Assembly (NCBI GenBank): GCA_027886185.1
Contig: WOAB01000124.1
Location: forward strand, 2,232,001-2,296,000
Direction of reading: 5' to 3'
Length of the DNA: 64,000 nucleotides
DNA from: Rheum nobile
Taxonomy: Eukaryota; Streptophyta; Magnoliopsida; Caryophyllales; Polygonaceae
Positions 44,501 through 57,923 of this stretch are shown here, one piece after another. A program made the translations under genes and the position numbers. The notes beneath the pieces are model-generated. The model ran no database searches. It had not been told where the DNA came from and was given only the letters and a program-made list of their open reading frames with translations. The first letter of the stretch is position 1. Every line of letters begins with the position of its first letter.

Positions 44501-47357
44501 ATGGCTACTGACAGCAAACCGGAGAAGAAGAAAAGAAGCTCCGCTTCTACATCTGAAGGTTTTCAACTCCCCTCTATCTATTCACAATTTGCTCTCTTCC
44601 TCGCAAATCGCAAATTCTTACTTTTATATGTTGTTGTAGGTAGGGATGTAAGCAAGAGACGAAGAACTTCAGACGACGAGGAAAAATCTGGAAGAGGGAG
44701 CAGTCGAAGAGACAAGGGAGAGCAGAGCAAGTCTCATAAACGCTCTAAGCGTCATTCTGATAAAGGTATCCTTCGTGTTTCTTATAATCTAATTTCTAGG
44801 TTTAATTTGAGATCGTGGTGGTCAATTTCTTTGACGTAGGGTTTTTCTCCGCTCGATGTTCTTGTGACTTTCCTGGTTTCGTCTCAAAAATCTCTTTGTA
44901 TAGATATCTGCAAATGACATAAGGAATTTGAAAGAAAAGAATGATCTTAGATCGGTTGGAATTTCAAGTGTCATCTTTGCATACCAAAACCTAGGTTTTG
45001 TGTTGTGCGATTTTTTTAAGTTCATTTAATCTTTTCTCTAAAAGGAAAGAAGGGGTTCAGTTGATCTGATAGCTTCGTGAATACAACTCCAGCTGTTTGG
45101 TTCTATGTTAACAAGTGAGAAAATATTTACTTCGATCTGCAACTGGGAAGATAATACCTTCATTCAATGTTTAGACTTTCTGTGGATGTAGAATCATTAG
45201 GGAAGAAGTATGTTGATAATATCTATATCAGTATAGTTCTGCAATCTTGTTAAAGTCAATGATGTACGATTCCTGATTTTATAGTGCCTTTTCAGGACTC
45301 CAACACCACACATTATTATTATGTGTGGTGTTAGAGTCCTATGAGACTGCCGGGTACCTAAGCTTTATTTATATGAATTATTCTGCCATGTCCAAGGAAT
45401 TTCCCCCCCTAATCTAGTTTTAGCATCCTTGTTTAGCCTTTTGAGTTCCTATTTCTGTTACTCAAAGCTTCTTATGAATTGGACTATAGGAATCCTGCAA
45501 CATCAGCCCCCTGTGATTAGTCTATCCATCCTTGTCTACCCACATAAAGTTGTGATCAGATCCTCCTCTAAATCTTTGAGCTGCATATGCTTTAATAGAG
45601 GAATTAGAGCCGGGCAACTTTAACCTTTTCAAGTTTCCAGCAACTCGCTACTGTTTAAGAAGTCACTTCTTCCGTTTTGAAACCACGTTATGGCCAATAA
45701 AGTGATGGCTACACCCCAAGCGTTTCCTAGGCAGTTTTACATCCCAAGCTTTTCCATGGCTTTGATGGTAGAAGGGTTTTTGAGGAGAAAGATGAAGGAA
45801 GTCGAGAGGAACAGGCATGTATTGGTGGGTGAGGTTTTTTTTTTTCTTTCCATACTTTTCTCAGTTCTAATCACTATAAAATGTTGTTGACCTGCTACAT
45901 TATATGCCTTGCCACCTCTTTGTTTTCTTGAACTAATGGCACAGTTTGCTCTAACTCCGTGTGTTATTTCTGTTTCACTTGTTTGGACACAACCACCACT
46001 AAATTAGAATGGCAAAATGTTTTCCATGATTCTTTATATATGAAAAACCAAAGGAACTGGTAAAGTAAACATGGATGCTAGCAACACTTGGTTATTAGTG
46101 GATGTAGTCAAAGTCAGAAAAGTTGAGGTTGTTTCCAGTATAAATTTTCCATATTGTTACTCTCTTTCACAAAGGATTCTTCTTTTTGTCGTGAAGTTTG
46201 AGTTATCATAGTGAAATTGTATCATGGAGGTGATCAATGTTGGAGTTTATTATCTTTTTCTTCATGTGTATTATATTAATATTCAAGATCAGTCGACATT
46301 ATAATTCTCAAATGTCTCTTTTTGCTCCCACTTAATTTTAAGGGAAATTCCTCTTGGTATCCCTGAGTTTAGGGTTATTCCTGTTGGTGTCCCACGATTA
46401 AGTTTTTTCCAGTTGGTACCCCTAAGGTTTTGGTTTGTTCTCTTTGTAACCGAAATTTTTCATATCCGTATCATTTTGGTTCGAATTGATCAAATCGAAG
46501 CTCATCATTATGTTTATTGACCTCAACTTAGTAGGATTCGACTCCTAAAACAATCAAATTCATACTCGAACCATTCCGATTTGAATTCTTAAGGTCGGAA
46601 CGGGTTGTTGCTTCGGAATTCAAATCGACATGGTTCGGACATGGATTTGGGTGTTTTAGGAGTCAAATCTTACTAATTTGAGGGCGATGAACACAATGGT
46701 GGACTTGGATTTAATCAATTTGAACTCGAATGATACAAACATGAAAATGTTTGGTTACGAAGCAAATAAACCCAAACCTTAGGAGCACCAACCGGAAAAA
46801 ACTTAATCGTGAGACACCAACAAGAATAATCCTAAACTCAGGGGCACCAATAGGAATTTCCCTAATTTTAATGATGTTTAAAGAACTGGAATTACAATTT
46901 CTGCTTCAGAAAATTAATCTGACACATCCACTTCTTCAGAGAAGAAGTCCAAGGAGAAACACAAAAGCAAAGATTCAAAGCTTAGTCGCCAATCTGTGAG
47001 TCTTTCTCATTGCTATTTATCATGTCAACTTTTCATAGGCAACACTGTAGTTCTCAGATTAGTTCGATTTAATAGGCATTGTTTGCTTTGTTGCTCAATG
47101 AGATTACCCTGTACTATGTCTAAAAGGTGAAGTCCTATGACCTCTCGAGCGACGACTACTTCTCCAAGAACAATGAGTTCGCTACCTGGCTGAAAGAAGA
47201 TAAAGACATTTTCTTCTCTGATCTTTCATCTGAACGTGCACGAGAGCTGTTCTCAGGTTTCGTTAAGAGGTGGAATGGCGACAAACTCGATCCTAAGTAC
47301 TACGAGGGGATTGCTACTGCCCCCCGAACGGCTCATAACTGGAAAATAAGAAACTAA
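44501..47357 (+). CDS. SCI1: Style cell-cycle inhibitor 1 (SCI1)-like nuclear protein
   Basis: SCI1 proteins are small basic plant nuclear proteins that restrain cell proliferation, described first in tobacco pistils. Four exons, 44501-44558, 44640-44765, 46940-46995 and 47127-47357, join in phase and give 156 residues, the usual length. Residues 1-80 are Lys/Arg/Ser-rich (DVSKRRRTS, KSHKRSKRHSDK) and look like nuclear localisation and disordered sequence. The conserved C-terminal domain starts SYDLSSDDYFSKNNEFATWL and contains FFSDLSSERARELFSGFV and YYEGIATAPR. The exon 3 acceptor is at 46939 because an earlier AG would give a stop. Intron 2 is about 2.2 kb and carries an inserted MULE-type MITE. 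No defects are seen. Confidence 0.88.
45294..45340. repeat. Hairpin with 20-bp arms in SCI1 intron 2
   Basis: AGGACTCCAACACCACACAT and ATGTGTGGTGTTAGAGTCCT face each other across TATTATT with one mismatch. It is short enough to be the relic of a foldback element. I see no other precursor features. Confidence 0.8.
46342..46862. mobile_element. MULE-type MITE/foldback with 9-bp TSD in SCI1 intron 2
   Basis: The ends GGGAAATTCC and GGAATTTCCC are inverted copies, and the identical 9 bp TAATTTTAA flank both sides (46333-46341 and 46863-46871). A 9-bp duplication is characteristic of Mutator-like elements. The inverted arms are long: TCCCTGAGTTTAGGGTTATT on the left pairs with AATAATCCTAAACTCAGGGG on the right, and inner segments (CTCCTAAAACA and TGTTTTAGGAG) also pair. 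Nearly the whole 521 bp can fold on itself. There is no coding capacity. Confidence 0.85.
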
Positions 47358-49295
47358 CCTCCTGTGGAAACCTCGAACCTCTGTTATTTTGGGTTGTGCT
47401 TTAAAATCTTGTAGAAATTTACATTTTAAAATGCAGTATCTTTTGACTGAAGTTAAATTTTCTTCCACGTGATTTATGTTTTGACTAGTTCACTTGGAAC
47501 AACCATCAAGCAAAATTTTTATGTTCCAAGTTACCCCTTCTATGCTTAACATATTGTAAACTCTAAATTCCTGGAAGTAAAGGCTCTGCTGTTACTAAAA
47601 CTACAGGTGAAGTAAAGGATAGAATAACAATTTTAGTTTTTAAGTCAAACTTGCTAAACCCCAAGACAGTCTGCTCTTTTTGGGCTTGCATAGATGTTGT
47701 GTGGATGTCAAAAATTATTGACTTAGTGTTTTATATAGTTTTTTGTATTACTATTATACGTAGTTATGTAAATTTCATATGCTCATAATGAGTCATGTAG
47801 ACTATTAGACTAATATTTAGTTGGTCTAGTGGTTTGACGCTAGACTCCTTTAAGCGTTAACGCTAGACTCCTTCAAGAGTTAAACGATTTTGATCAGTCA
47901 AATCAGGCGATCTAAGACCTAAAAAAAAGAATGAGTCATATAGGGATAAAATCATAAAATAACAAAAAATATGTTTCGAAACAATTTAGTGTGTTATATA
48001 GTAGTTTTTATCCTTTTTACTGTAATTTTACTAAGACAATCTTTACACTTCCTTAATTTCTATGCTTATTTTTATTTTCATATATCCATAAATTTGTCAA
48101 TAAAAAACTTAAAAAAGTCATACGAGCCGTATTCTGGTTCGTATCCATCTTCAACATATCTGTACAACTACAACATGACAAAGTGTTAAAAGTTTGTTTT
48201 ATTAGTAAGAGTTCATCATAGATAGGTCATAGGTAAATTTTTTTTCAATTTTATTTTATTTTGATAAGGAAAGATTTCAAGAATTCAAAACAATTAAACC
48301 TAAATTCTTAAGAGGCCGAAAAAAATGGCAGTCGAAAACCATCTACAAAGAAAAGTCGAAAACCATCTACAAAGAAAAGTCAATAACAAGGAAATACAAC
48401 AAAAAACAATAATAAGAAAAAGAACAACAAAGCAAAGAAATAAAAAATAACAAGAGGAGTATCGAAAATGCAAAATAAGTGAGAGAGGCTCAAATATGGG
48501 TTAATATACATTGTTGACCAAACTCATAGTTGGTACTATTTTTTATCCAATTTCCCATTTTTCTAATTTTTTATATTACATATTTTTGTCAGTATATTTT
48601 AATTCTTTGATACTATATAATTTTGCTAGAAATCCCGTGATAAACACCAATATCTGAAATTCGTTATTTCTAACCATTTCGCTAATATGGATTTGACAGA
48701 TTTTCCTTATATATTAGGGTCTGTAATCAGTTTCGTCATTACAGTTTGATTTACGAATGCCCGAATTCCCACTGTCTATTTTGCTAATCTCTCTTCGACC
48801 TTGTGTACACATCTCATCGCTTTCGCTCTCTCTCTTTTGCGCTGGCCTAACTCAGATCAAGCCTCGCCGTGGTTCTACTGGATGAATCTTTGTAAGCCTT
48901 CGTTTTCTCGTGATATCAATCTTGCGAAAACTGTAAGATTGATTTGGAATTCTTGAGTTTCTTTTCATCTGTTTTAGTTGCAGTGAAATTTATCTGCGAA
49001 ATCAACTTCGACGGAATTGATTTTGCTTCGGAATCAAACTCAAGATTGAAATTGAATGTTGGTGTATATGAAGCTAGAAACAAAATCGTGAATTCGTAAT
49101 TAATCAAGAATTGAATCTCTATGAAATTCTAGTGGTTTGCTTGCTGCGTTCGCTGCATCGCCGTTCTCTTTCTCGTCCGCCATTCTTGCGCTAAGAAGCA
49201 AACACCAACCTGTTTTGATCTGCAGATTGGGCCGGTAAGGTTTCGCGGTGTATCTTTGTAGAGACGAGATAGAGTGAAAGTGGCTTCTATAAATC
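47358..49295. other. Intergenic region and leader of the next gene
   Basis: It contains a SINE (47801-47929), AT-rich spacer with an A-rich tract (48340-48450, including a repeated CGAAAACCATCTACAAAGAA), and from about 48780 a C/T-rich region that is probably the promoter and 5' UTR of the downstream membrane-protein gene. Confidence 0.5.
47801..47929 (+). mobile_element. SINE-like element, 129 bp, about 14-bp TSD
   Basis: A polymerase III A-box-like TGGTCTAGTGG (47822-47832) near the 5' end, an A-rich tail (CTAAAAAAAAG) and flanking repeats AATGAGTCATGTAG (47787-47800) and AATGAGTCATATAG (47930-47943) with one mismatch fit a tRNA-related SINE. The B box is weak. The interior has a partial tandem GACGCTAGACTCCTT repeat. 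Confidence 0.75.
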
Positions 49296-52220
49296 ATGCT
49301 TTGTGCTCCTCTAAAAACTCGATTGCAGCTGTGGCTTCGTGATTATGATAGGCTCCAATCTTCTGCTGTGATCCTCATTTACATCCAGGTACTTAGCTTC
49401 TTTCATTTCCACTCAGTACCTTACTCCAGTGGAGTTTTCATTTGAAATTCAGAACTGGTAAAAGAAAAAGGAATGAGCGAGGAAATTCTTGGTGAAAATT
49501 TGAGCATTAGCGTTATTGATGTCAATTAGGTTACTAATGCATTATTGTATTGAACTGTTGATTGTAGATCGGATGTGCATTGGTTGGATCACTTGGAGCA
49601 TTATACAATGGAGTATTGCTGATAAATTTAGCTATTGCACTATTTGCTTTGGTGGCCATTGAGAGTGGCAGTCAACGTCTCGGCCGAACTTATGCCATTT
49701 TGCTCTTTGGTGCAATTTTATTGGACATCACCTGGTTCATTCTGTTTTCTTACGAGATATGGTGCATCTCTTCTCACATTTTCTGTATCTTTCATGTTTA
49801 TTCACCCTTTGATTCTGAAATTAGATTTTTTGTCTATTTGTGTCGTCATTAGATTTATTGCTATTTGTAAATACCTTTCAGTTTGTTCTGAGGCTGATAC
49901 TGAAATTTTTTCTGCTTTAAGCAATTTTTGAGAATACCTATCAGTTTGTGAATACTATTTGGTGCAGTGCCTCTCATTTTTCGTCTATAGGAGGATAGCA
50001 TGTGCTTAACAAGGAGATTTGTCATTACAGAGGCTAATGGTTTCAGTTAATTATATCAAACAATTTGACATATTGAACTATGTTGACAAAAATGAAGCCT
50101 TTGTCTGATCTATTGCAGCAGTAGCATTCACAAACACTTCAAGGAATCACAAGATTAGTGCCTTCTAGAATTGAAAATTTCAGGTGCTAACATTTTATGG
50201 CTAGGATAAGAGAGTGCTATTGTGAATGGAGGTAAAAACTAAGGGCGGGGGTTGGTTGGGTTGGCATTCACCATTTGATTCCTCTAGTAATTTGTGTACT
50301 CTAGTAATTGAATATTGTGTCAATAGAATATTGCAACAAGAACAATGTTAATACCAATTGTCCATTTGATTCAAATTGTTAAATATGGGAAGCATTTTGC
50401 TGGATTTTAACTGAAAATTCAAATGATTTCATCTATGTCTATGTTTGTGGATTTTTTAAATAATGTTTTAATGTCCATGCAGGCATATCTCTTCTGATGA
50501 CTATGGAGTGCTTTTCATATTTTCTGTGAAGCTTACCCTCTCAATGCAAATTGTTGCATTTTCTGTGAGGTTGTCATCCTCATTTTTGTGGATACGGATG
50601 TACAGATTGGGGGCTTCAAATGCGCAAAGTGCACTGTCTCAGGAAGCAGAGTTTGATATGAGAACTAGCTTTCTGAATCCTGCAACTCCTGCAATAATTA
50701 GGCAAACATTAGATGCTGAAGATCCATTAGGAGGTTCCATATATGATCCTGCTCGTTATTCATCTCTCTTTGAAGGTGGTCCTGACAATAGATATTCGTC
50801 TGAGGTAGAATTTCTTATCCTATTTGCTCAAGTAGTCAACTTGCTCTTGGACTCTAGTGCTCAATTGTATTTGAACTATGATAGATGGCTGTTTCATTCA
50901 TCTTCACTTGGAGCAGCACAAGACATCATTTATACTAGTCATGACCTAATGGGTACTGAGCCCCTGGCCATGACCTGAAAGCTAAAGTAAACCCTTGAGG
51001 ATAAGAATAAACTGAAGTTTAACTTATACACATATGTAAACTATGATTCTGGAGCTTTGAAGTGGAGGGTATTTCAGACAAACATGATGGTGGTGTTTAG
51101 CTCAAATATAAAAGGCCCAGGTCAGGGCGTAGGATGAAGGGGCATATAGAAGTTGCCAAACTATTGAGGTTTCCCTTCAGAAGTATGAGCAACGACTTTG
51201 AATTTCTTTCTTCATTCAATACTATTTGGAGTCAAATTAACAAGTGGATTTCCTGCCCGTCGGTGGGTTTCTGGGGTGTTTTGATGGCATGTCCTATTAG
51301 GTGGCATACATAATTGAAACTATGTATGTTGCTTCTTCTGCTCAATGGAAAAGGGAGAAGGCTTTGGTTTAGGGACTTGGTGACTTATTGTTCTCTTTTT
51401 GTGGTTATTGTGCCTTGGTTTGTGACTTGTATGTATTGTCAATTTTGGAAGAAAAAATGGGAGGTTTGGGGTTGTGGCAATGTATTTTAGTCTAGTCAGC
51501 AAGTATCTATAGGCTAGACAGTGGACTTCATATGTACTTGTTAATTGGCCAACTAGTCAAATTCGCTCTGATGGATATCATGGTTAATGCTATTAACTAT
51601 TTTTATGATATAGTTAACTCTTGATATGCATTCAATTTCCAAAGTTGAGTCAGGAACATCTTTATGCTGTAGTTTAGTTAATGTTGTATATGATATTGTT
51701 TATATACCTATACCTATATGTGTTGCACTTGCTAATGCTGTATATGTTATGGTAAAACGTAGTTTCAGTATGTTGTATTTAGTTATTATCATTCTCTGCA
51801 CCATTCTGTGGTACTGTTATCCTTATCGAGTTGAGTTCTATTTACACATCTTCTTGTAGGGAGGAGGCAGTGATTCATCCAATACTGAAAATATATTGAA
51901 GCTTTCTTTGGAGAGTCATTTTACACCCAAGAAGGTATGGTTAGCAATATTGCTATCTATTCACAAGGATCCACTCACATAAACAAATTCTTCCCTGCAG
52001 GGAGGGAATGCATATGAATGTACTCAAATTGAAGCACAACTGGCAATGAGAATTCAAGGAATTTAGTCCTGATATCTTTTTTATTATCTTGTAGGACTGT
52101 ACATACAAGGAATTGGCAGGTGATAATCAACTTAGTGTAGATAATGAGCAACATTTCCATGAACAGGCCGGTCTATCCACCAGTGCAACAACAAGCTCGT
52201 CGGCTGCACAGGCCCCCTGA
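49296..52220 (+). CDS. Four-helix membrane protein, possibly AGTRAP-like
   Basis: Five exons join in phase: 49296-49388, 49568-49761, 50483-50804, 51860-51934 and 52095-52220, giving 269 residues. The start at 49296 yields MLCAPLKTRLQLWLRDYDRL and is the first ATG in frame with the conserved part; an upstream alternative cannot be excluded. Four hydrophobic segments are clear: AVILIYIQIGCALVGSLGAL, VLLINLAIALFALVAI, AILLFGAILLDITWFILF and FSVKLTLSMQIVAFSV. The C-terminal half is soluble and Ser-rich, with a conserved-looking RTSFLNPATPAI segment. The arrangement is reminiscent of AGTRAP (angiotensin receptor-associated protein) family members, but I am not sure of the family. Its role in plants is unknown to me. 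Confidence 0.75.
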
Positions 52221-52575
52221 AAGTATGGGGCAATAGAGAAATCTTTTTAAGAAAATAGCCCCTCCTTTTTCCTATTAGAATTCTTTGATAGACTAGTAAT
52301 ACCCGCATTAAGATTTGTCTAGATTCTGTGCAGTGGATCTGTGAAGAAACTTAGGTGGTATTCATCCATTTTATATACCTTGTTCCTGCACCTAACCTAC
52401 TTGTTGCTGATTGAGTTTGTGGTGTCGTTTTTCACTTCTTCTGATTGGTTGCTCGACACCCATTGCCTCACCCATAGACGTCGAGACGCAACTTCTGTCA
52501 TTGTTTTGGAAGAAATTCAATAAAACAATTTTGATTGCCCCTCATCTTTTGTTTTTTATCTGATTCATAAAACAA
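52221..52575 (+). other. 3' UTR of the membrane-protein gene
   Basis: The region downstream of the stop has T-rich segments and AATAAAA-type signals (about 52518). A minus-strand Helitron was inserted about 355 bp after the stop codon, at the AT dinucleotide 52575/59703. Confidence 0.6.
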
Positions 52576-52603
52576 CTAGTTGATGACCCGTGCCATGCAC
52601 GGG
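52576..52603 (-). other. Helitron 3' terminal hairpin and CTAG end
   Basis: The 7-bp stem (CCCGTGC / GCACGGG) with a 3-base loop, followed after 10 bases by CTAG and a host T, is the structure thought to stop rolling-circle transfer. Confidence 0.88.
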
Positions 52604-52809
52604 GTTGGGTTTATTAAATATTTTTTATAGTATGACATTAAAATTTTTACGTAATGTGACACTAAAAGACTAATACTTTTATATGTTAATATTTATTATA
52701 AATATGAAATACCATAATAATTGAAAGTATTACCATAGTTATTCAATCTAAATTTGTTTGTCAAGTAAAAAATTACATACCTAGTCATATCAGGTTTTGA
52801 AAAACTTTT

Positions 52810-55800
52810 GTATATACAAAATTTGTAGTGGTATTCTGAGGATAATCTTGAAGATCATCAATTAAGATCTTCAATCCATTTCTACTTATAAATCTAGAAA
52901 ATGCAATGTAAAGTTGTCCATGAGTAAAAACAGGTTTTGTAAGAAACAGACCCACTTGAGATAGTGATTGTCATTGACTTTTGTTGATGGTCATGGCAAA
53001 ACAAACAACCACTGGAAACTGCCGCCTTTGAAATCTGAATGAGAATCGAGTGTCTGATGGTGTAAGTACCATGCGTGGAATACATACTATGTGTCCAATA
53101 TTGCTTCCAGAAATAATTTCAGCTTCTACAATATGACTACCCAAGTCGAGTGACTATCAATCTGGTACCATTAAATAGCCATGCAGATTGGTCAATGTTC
53201 CTAAGTAGCATAATGGGAACACCTACCTTCAACTTCAACACATGACTTGGTATACCAGAAGATCGAATGACATTGAGGAATTGAACTGAATAAACACTGA
53301 CATCATCAAAGCCGCTTTCATCTGTTTAGCAAATACTATATGAGCTAAGATACACTCTTTTATCCCCTTGTAGTAGAGACAACATGTATTCATTCACCTT
53401 ATCAATAATCTCATAGGTGGGTGTAAGAATAGCCCTCTCTCGATAATACTGAGTAGGATATTCAATATCCAGAATAGAAGGATATGTAGCTTTAACAATT
53501 GTTGGAATTGATTCAGAAGCTTCAGTTATCAACAAATCAGAAGGAATCTCAATAGTTGATTCACCGTCATTTGAGCCGCCTTGATCACCGTCTCCAACTC
53601 TTAATATCCATTCTGAAAATTCTTTTGCTTTAGCAACTTCTAATTCTGTACCTCCATGTTGTAGTCTCATATTTCTTGTCAATATTAGAACATTGCATGA
53701 ATTCCATAAATATGAAGAATTTATTGTGGAATAAACAACATCTTGTTTGCTTCCTCCAAGCACTACAGGTAGTATTTGTCTAAAATCCCCATCAAATACC
53801 ACAACTTTACCTCCAAAAGGTTGATTCAAGCTATTTGAATTTGAAGATCGCATCACATCACTCAAAGACTTATCTAATGCTTCAAAGCAAAATTTGTTAA
53901 CCATTGGAGCTTCATCCCAAATTATAAGCTTGGCCTTTGAAATCAATTCAGCGAGTTCTGTACCAGGCTTGATATTGCAGGTGGAGTCCTGGTGAATCTG
54001 AATAGGTATTGCAAATCTTGAATGAGCAGTTCTTCCATCTAGAATCAACAGGGCCGCAATACCACTTGAAGCAACATTAAGAACTATTTCACCTCTAGAA
54101 CGAATAGCAGCAGAAAGAGATATCCATATGAATGTTTTTCCTATTCCACCATGCCCATACAAAAAGAAAACCCCACCATTGTTTGATTCAACAACAGACA
54201 TGATTTCATCATCAAACTCCTTTTGCTCATTTGTTAATTTAGAAAGTAAGCTCTAATGCTCAATTATCAACTCTTCTCTATTGTGTTGAAGCTCATCTTG
54301 AATCAACTTGTTGAGGCCATCTGAAATCAAACTCTGATTAGGTTGCGGCATCGATGGAAAATATTTCAAGCTACTTCCGATCCATTTTTGTGTAACAACT
54401 TCTCTATTTCTGCAAGAGCAAAATTCTGCAATTGTTCCTCACTAAGGCATAAATCTGCACAAACAATTCATATTAATTTTAATTAGTTGTAAGAATTTGA
54501 TAAAAAAAAATCATGAGGAAAATTGATAGGATAAAACTTTGTTTAGAATTTCTCACATATATGAGTTGACAATTGAACTAAATATATATAATTCAATAGA
54601 TTGTACAAAATCATGATAAAAATCTTATTTCAGCTGGTTATTATCAGATTAAATGGTAGAGCGTTATAGTCTCAAAAGAAAGATAGTTGCTACATACTGT
54701 TTTTTTAACATAAGTAATTTTATTATACTAAAAGTAAAAAAAATTACTTGAAGTTAATTGGATCTCTCATGATAATGTTGTAACAGGATATTTATCATGA
54801 TAATGGTTCAAAAAGGCATATTCAAATATAAATTATTAGATAAATAACAGGATATTTATACAAAACCATACCTCTCATTGCATGCTTCTCTAAACGTAGG
54901 ATAAACCGTACCATCCACCGTCTTGATATCCTCATAGCAAGTGGGACCTTTTACATGATTTAACAAAATTCGCAGGTAATATCTTTCTCCACTTCCTGGA
55001 GAAGCATGGTAAATGACACTTTCAATTACAACATCAATAGGATCATCATCATCGAAAATGACACTTTGTTCATCTGGAAGATGAAAACATAACCCCTCCA
55101 CTGCTGTAGTTCTATGATGAATGCTAAAGGAAAAGAGTTGCCAAATTGCTTCAGGAGGAGATATATACTTGTCGTATAAAACAAATTGTCAAATATTAAA
55201 ATGTCCTATGCATTATGAGACAACATAATATACATATATATATAAACATATCAATATTAGTTTTTATGTCCGTATTAAATATGAATATGATTTTACTCGT
55301 TATAATCTTAAATAGTTTAACCAAGCCTTGTAAACCAAGTGCAAAATATTAGAGTTGTAATAATACACATGCAATTATATTTCATGGTAAATTGGGAATG
55401 TAATTATGTACCTGCAATTATAGTACTCTTTGATCTCATCAACACCGTTAGACATTGATGTTGTAACACGATCATGTCCTTTATTTATATACTTGAACAA
55501 ATATTTGATTGTTTGTGCCTGGTTACACCATTCAACGTTAATGTGAGCATTATAGCAGAGCAATAGAGTTCTGTTGTAGGAAACTACAGAACGATTATCA
55601 ATTTCACATCCACTTTTCTGAAAAATATATCCATTTTTCCTTATATAGGATAACCTTCATCATCGAGAGTTGTTATTTCCACAAACTCCTTTGGATAGTG
55701 CTTCTTGCATTTGCCACCTTCCATACATGGCGAATTCATATTAAAGGATCCACACGGGCCATGGATCATACGCTCAGTCACAACACGGAAGAGAGCAGTA

Positions 55801-57230
55801 TCATTCACTGGATCTGGAATCTCAGCAGAAATTATTTTATCAATAGTATCAAAACTTGAAGTTGTATCCGTCCGATCCAAGAAGAGAAGAATATGAGCAT
55901 GGGGCAGTCCTCTTTTCTGAAACTCAACAGTATATATCACTACAATTTACATATAGTATCCATTAAATAAAGTAAAACAACACATCATTCCTTAATTAGT
56001 CACTTTCTTAACGAATAATCTTTATTCAACAGTGCAACAATATAGATGTAAACAATAATGATATAAATATATTTAACAAACACTGTGAATAGTATTTTCA
56101 TTATGCTAGAAAAATGACTATAACATATAGTAAAAATACAAAAGTAAGTTATGATATTTACCTGATTTCAGTACTCCAAAAACTTTTCCACGTTTAATAA
56201 ACTCCACCATGTCATTCAGCTTCATCTTGAAAACTCTACATACGATGTTTGGTCTATCCTCAGGCCTAAGTCCTTGTTTTTTAAGAAACCTGGTAATTTC
56301 TGACCATTTTGTGTTGCAGGTGAATGTTATAAATAGATCAGGATACCCAAAAAATCTACAGATTGCCATTGCATCTTGGTAATTTTGCATCATATACCTC
56401 GGACCGCCTGTAAAAGATGACGGTAAAACAAATCATTTTCCTGTAGATGCAGGATCAATATTACCTTCCATAGCAGCCTCACTTAAGTTCTTATATAAAT
56501 CTGTTCTCAACTGTTTCTGGTGGGTCCGAATATAATTTAACCTATCAGATTCAAGCATGGTGTAAGAATCCACTACAAACTGTTAAAGTAACCTTCTAGA
56601 CCACATAAGAGTTTTTCCTTCCATGTGCCGCTCTTGAATACGAAAGCCAAAAAACTCTCTCATGCTTACTCTTGTCCTCTTTCTCTTTGCAGTGTCACCA
56701 ACATCACTCAATGGAATATTAATCTTGAATCCGTCTTCACCATAGGGAAATAACAACGAATATTGTAGTGCTAGATATGAGACATGTAACTCGTTTATCC
56801 GTTTTAACCCACCAGCTTGTTTTTCAAGTACTATATCCTTGTGATCAATAATGTGATCTATATCACCAACTATAAGCGCTGCTACTTCTGAAGTAGTAGG
56901 AAGATTGTATCTCCTGGCATCAGTTTCTCTTGTACTAATAAGCTTCAACTTGATATCTGCAAATTTGTCATTCCTGAATCTATCTTTTGCCATTCTGAAT
57001 GCTTTGGCATGGGGATTGTATTCATCAATCATCTTTTTCAAGTCACTTACTATGGAAGGGTCAAGTTTGCTTGATCCGTCAGGACTGCAATATAAGACGA
57101 AAATCAAATTTTACTTCCAAATGTAAAAGTAACTTTAAAATCTACTATATAAAGATGCAGAAATGAGATATACTTACTTGATTGCATTGAGTCTGTTATT
57201 TTCTTCATTCTTTGTGTCGTATATATAGAG
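52810..57230 (-). pseudogene. Helitron RepHel, broken copy
   Basis: In coding order: an exon with LYIYDTKNEENNRLNAIK (about 57228-57185), LDPSIVSDLKKMIDEYNPHA (from about 57065), FITFTCNTKWSEI (about 56330), the HUH motif as PHAHILLFL (about 55890), the two tyrosines in KYLFKYINKGHDR (about 55490), and the helicase at 54201-53326 with intact Walker A GHGGIGKT and Walker B IIWDEA. The last helicase motifs continue in several frames to about 52810. Breaks: the N-terminus before LYIYDT is absent, stops at about 55640 and 56580, about 75 residues are missing between DDDDPIDVV and the YHASPGSGERYYL block, and a middle part is missing upstream of 54480. It cannot encode a working transposase. Confidence 0.88.
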
Positions 57231-57923
57231 CTAGCAATTAGAGTACATTAGTTACATAAAAATAAAATTTGTGACATATCTCATACATTATACACTTGTA
57301 TAGATTCTTTATAGAGAAATTTTACACTTCTGCCTGTTGCTGGGGCATTCACTTAATATATTTCAATTCTGCATAAAACATATTTCTAACAGCCTGAATC
57401 AGTTGGTACTTGGTTGAGCATTTGGAGATGTTTAAATGATGAAGATTAAGCATCATGTTCAGTTCAATGAAATTTTGTTTTTTAATGTATGTCTGCACAA
57501 AGAAAATTATAATCTTATTACCTTTGATAACGAAAAACGTAAGACTTCAAAGAATTCCAGCCATACTATATTTCGGTCCCCAAAAAAGTGACCTGATATG
57601 AGAGTTTCTTTTAACAAACAAATTAGTAGAGTTTTTGATATTGTTTTATACGTTTTTTAATTAGATATTTTACCAAAAGAAATAGCCCGCTAACCGAATT
57701 ATTAGATATTTTACCCAAAAAAAATTATTCGTATACATAATTAATCGGAAAGTTATACAAATAATTATTTTATTAGTTAATAAAAATAAAATTAGATATA
57801 GATTATCTCCAAATTGAAGGTATATGTAAGGAAAAAGAGAGGTAACCGATTGGATAGAATCTTTACAATTTTTTTATATGGTAATTTTTGTGATTATAGT
57901 TTATAAGATTAGATTGATAATTC

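Noticed and set aside
49635..49931. Overlapping plus-strand frame of 98 codons
   Set aside because: It overlaps exon 2 of the membrane-protein gene in another frame and runs into its intron.
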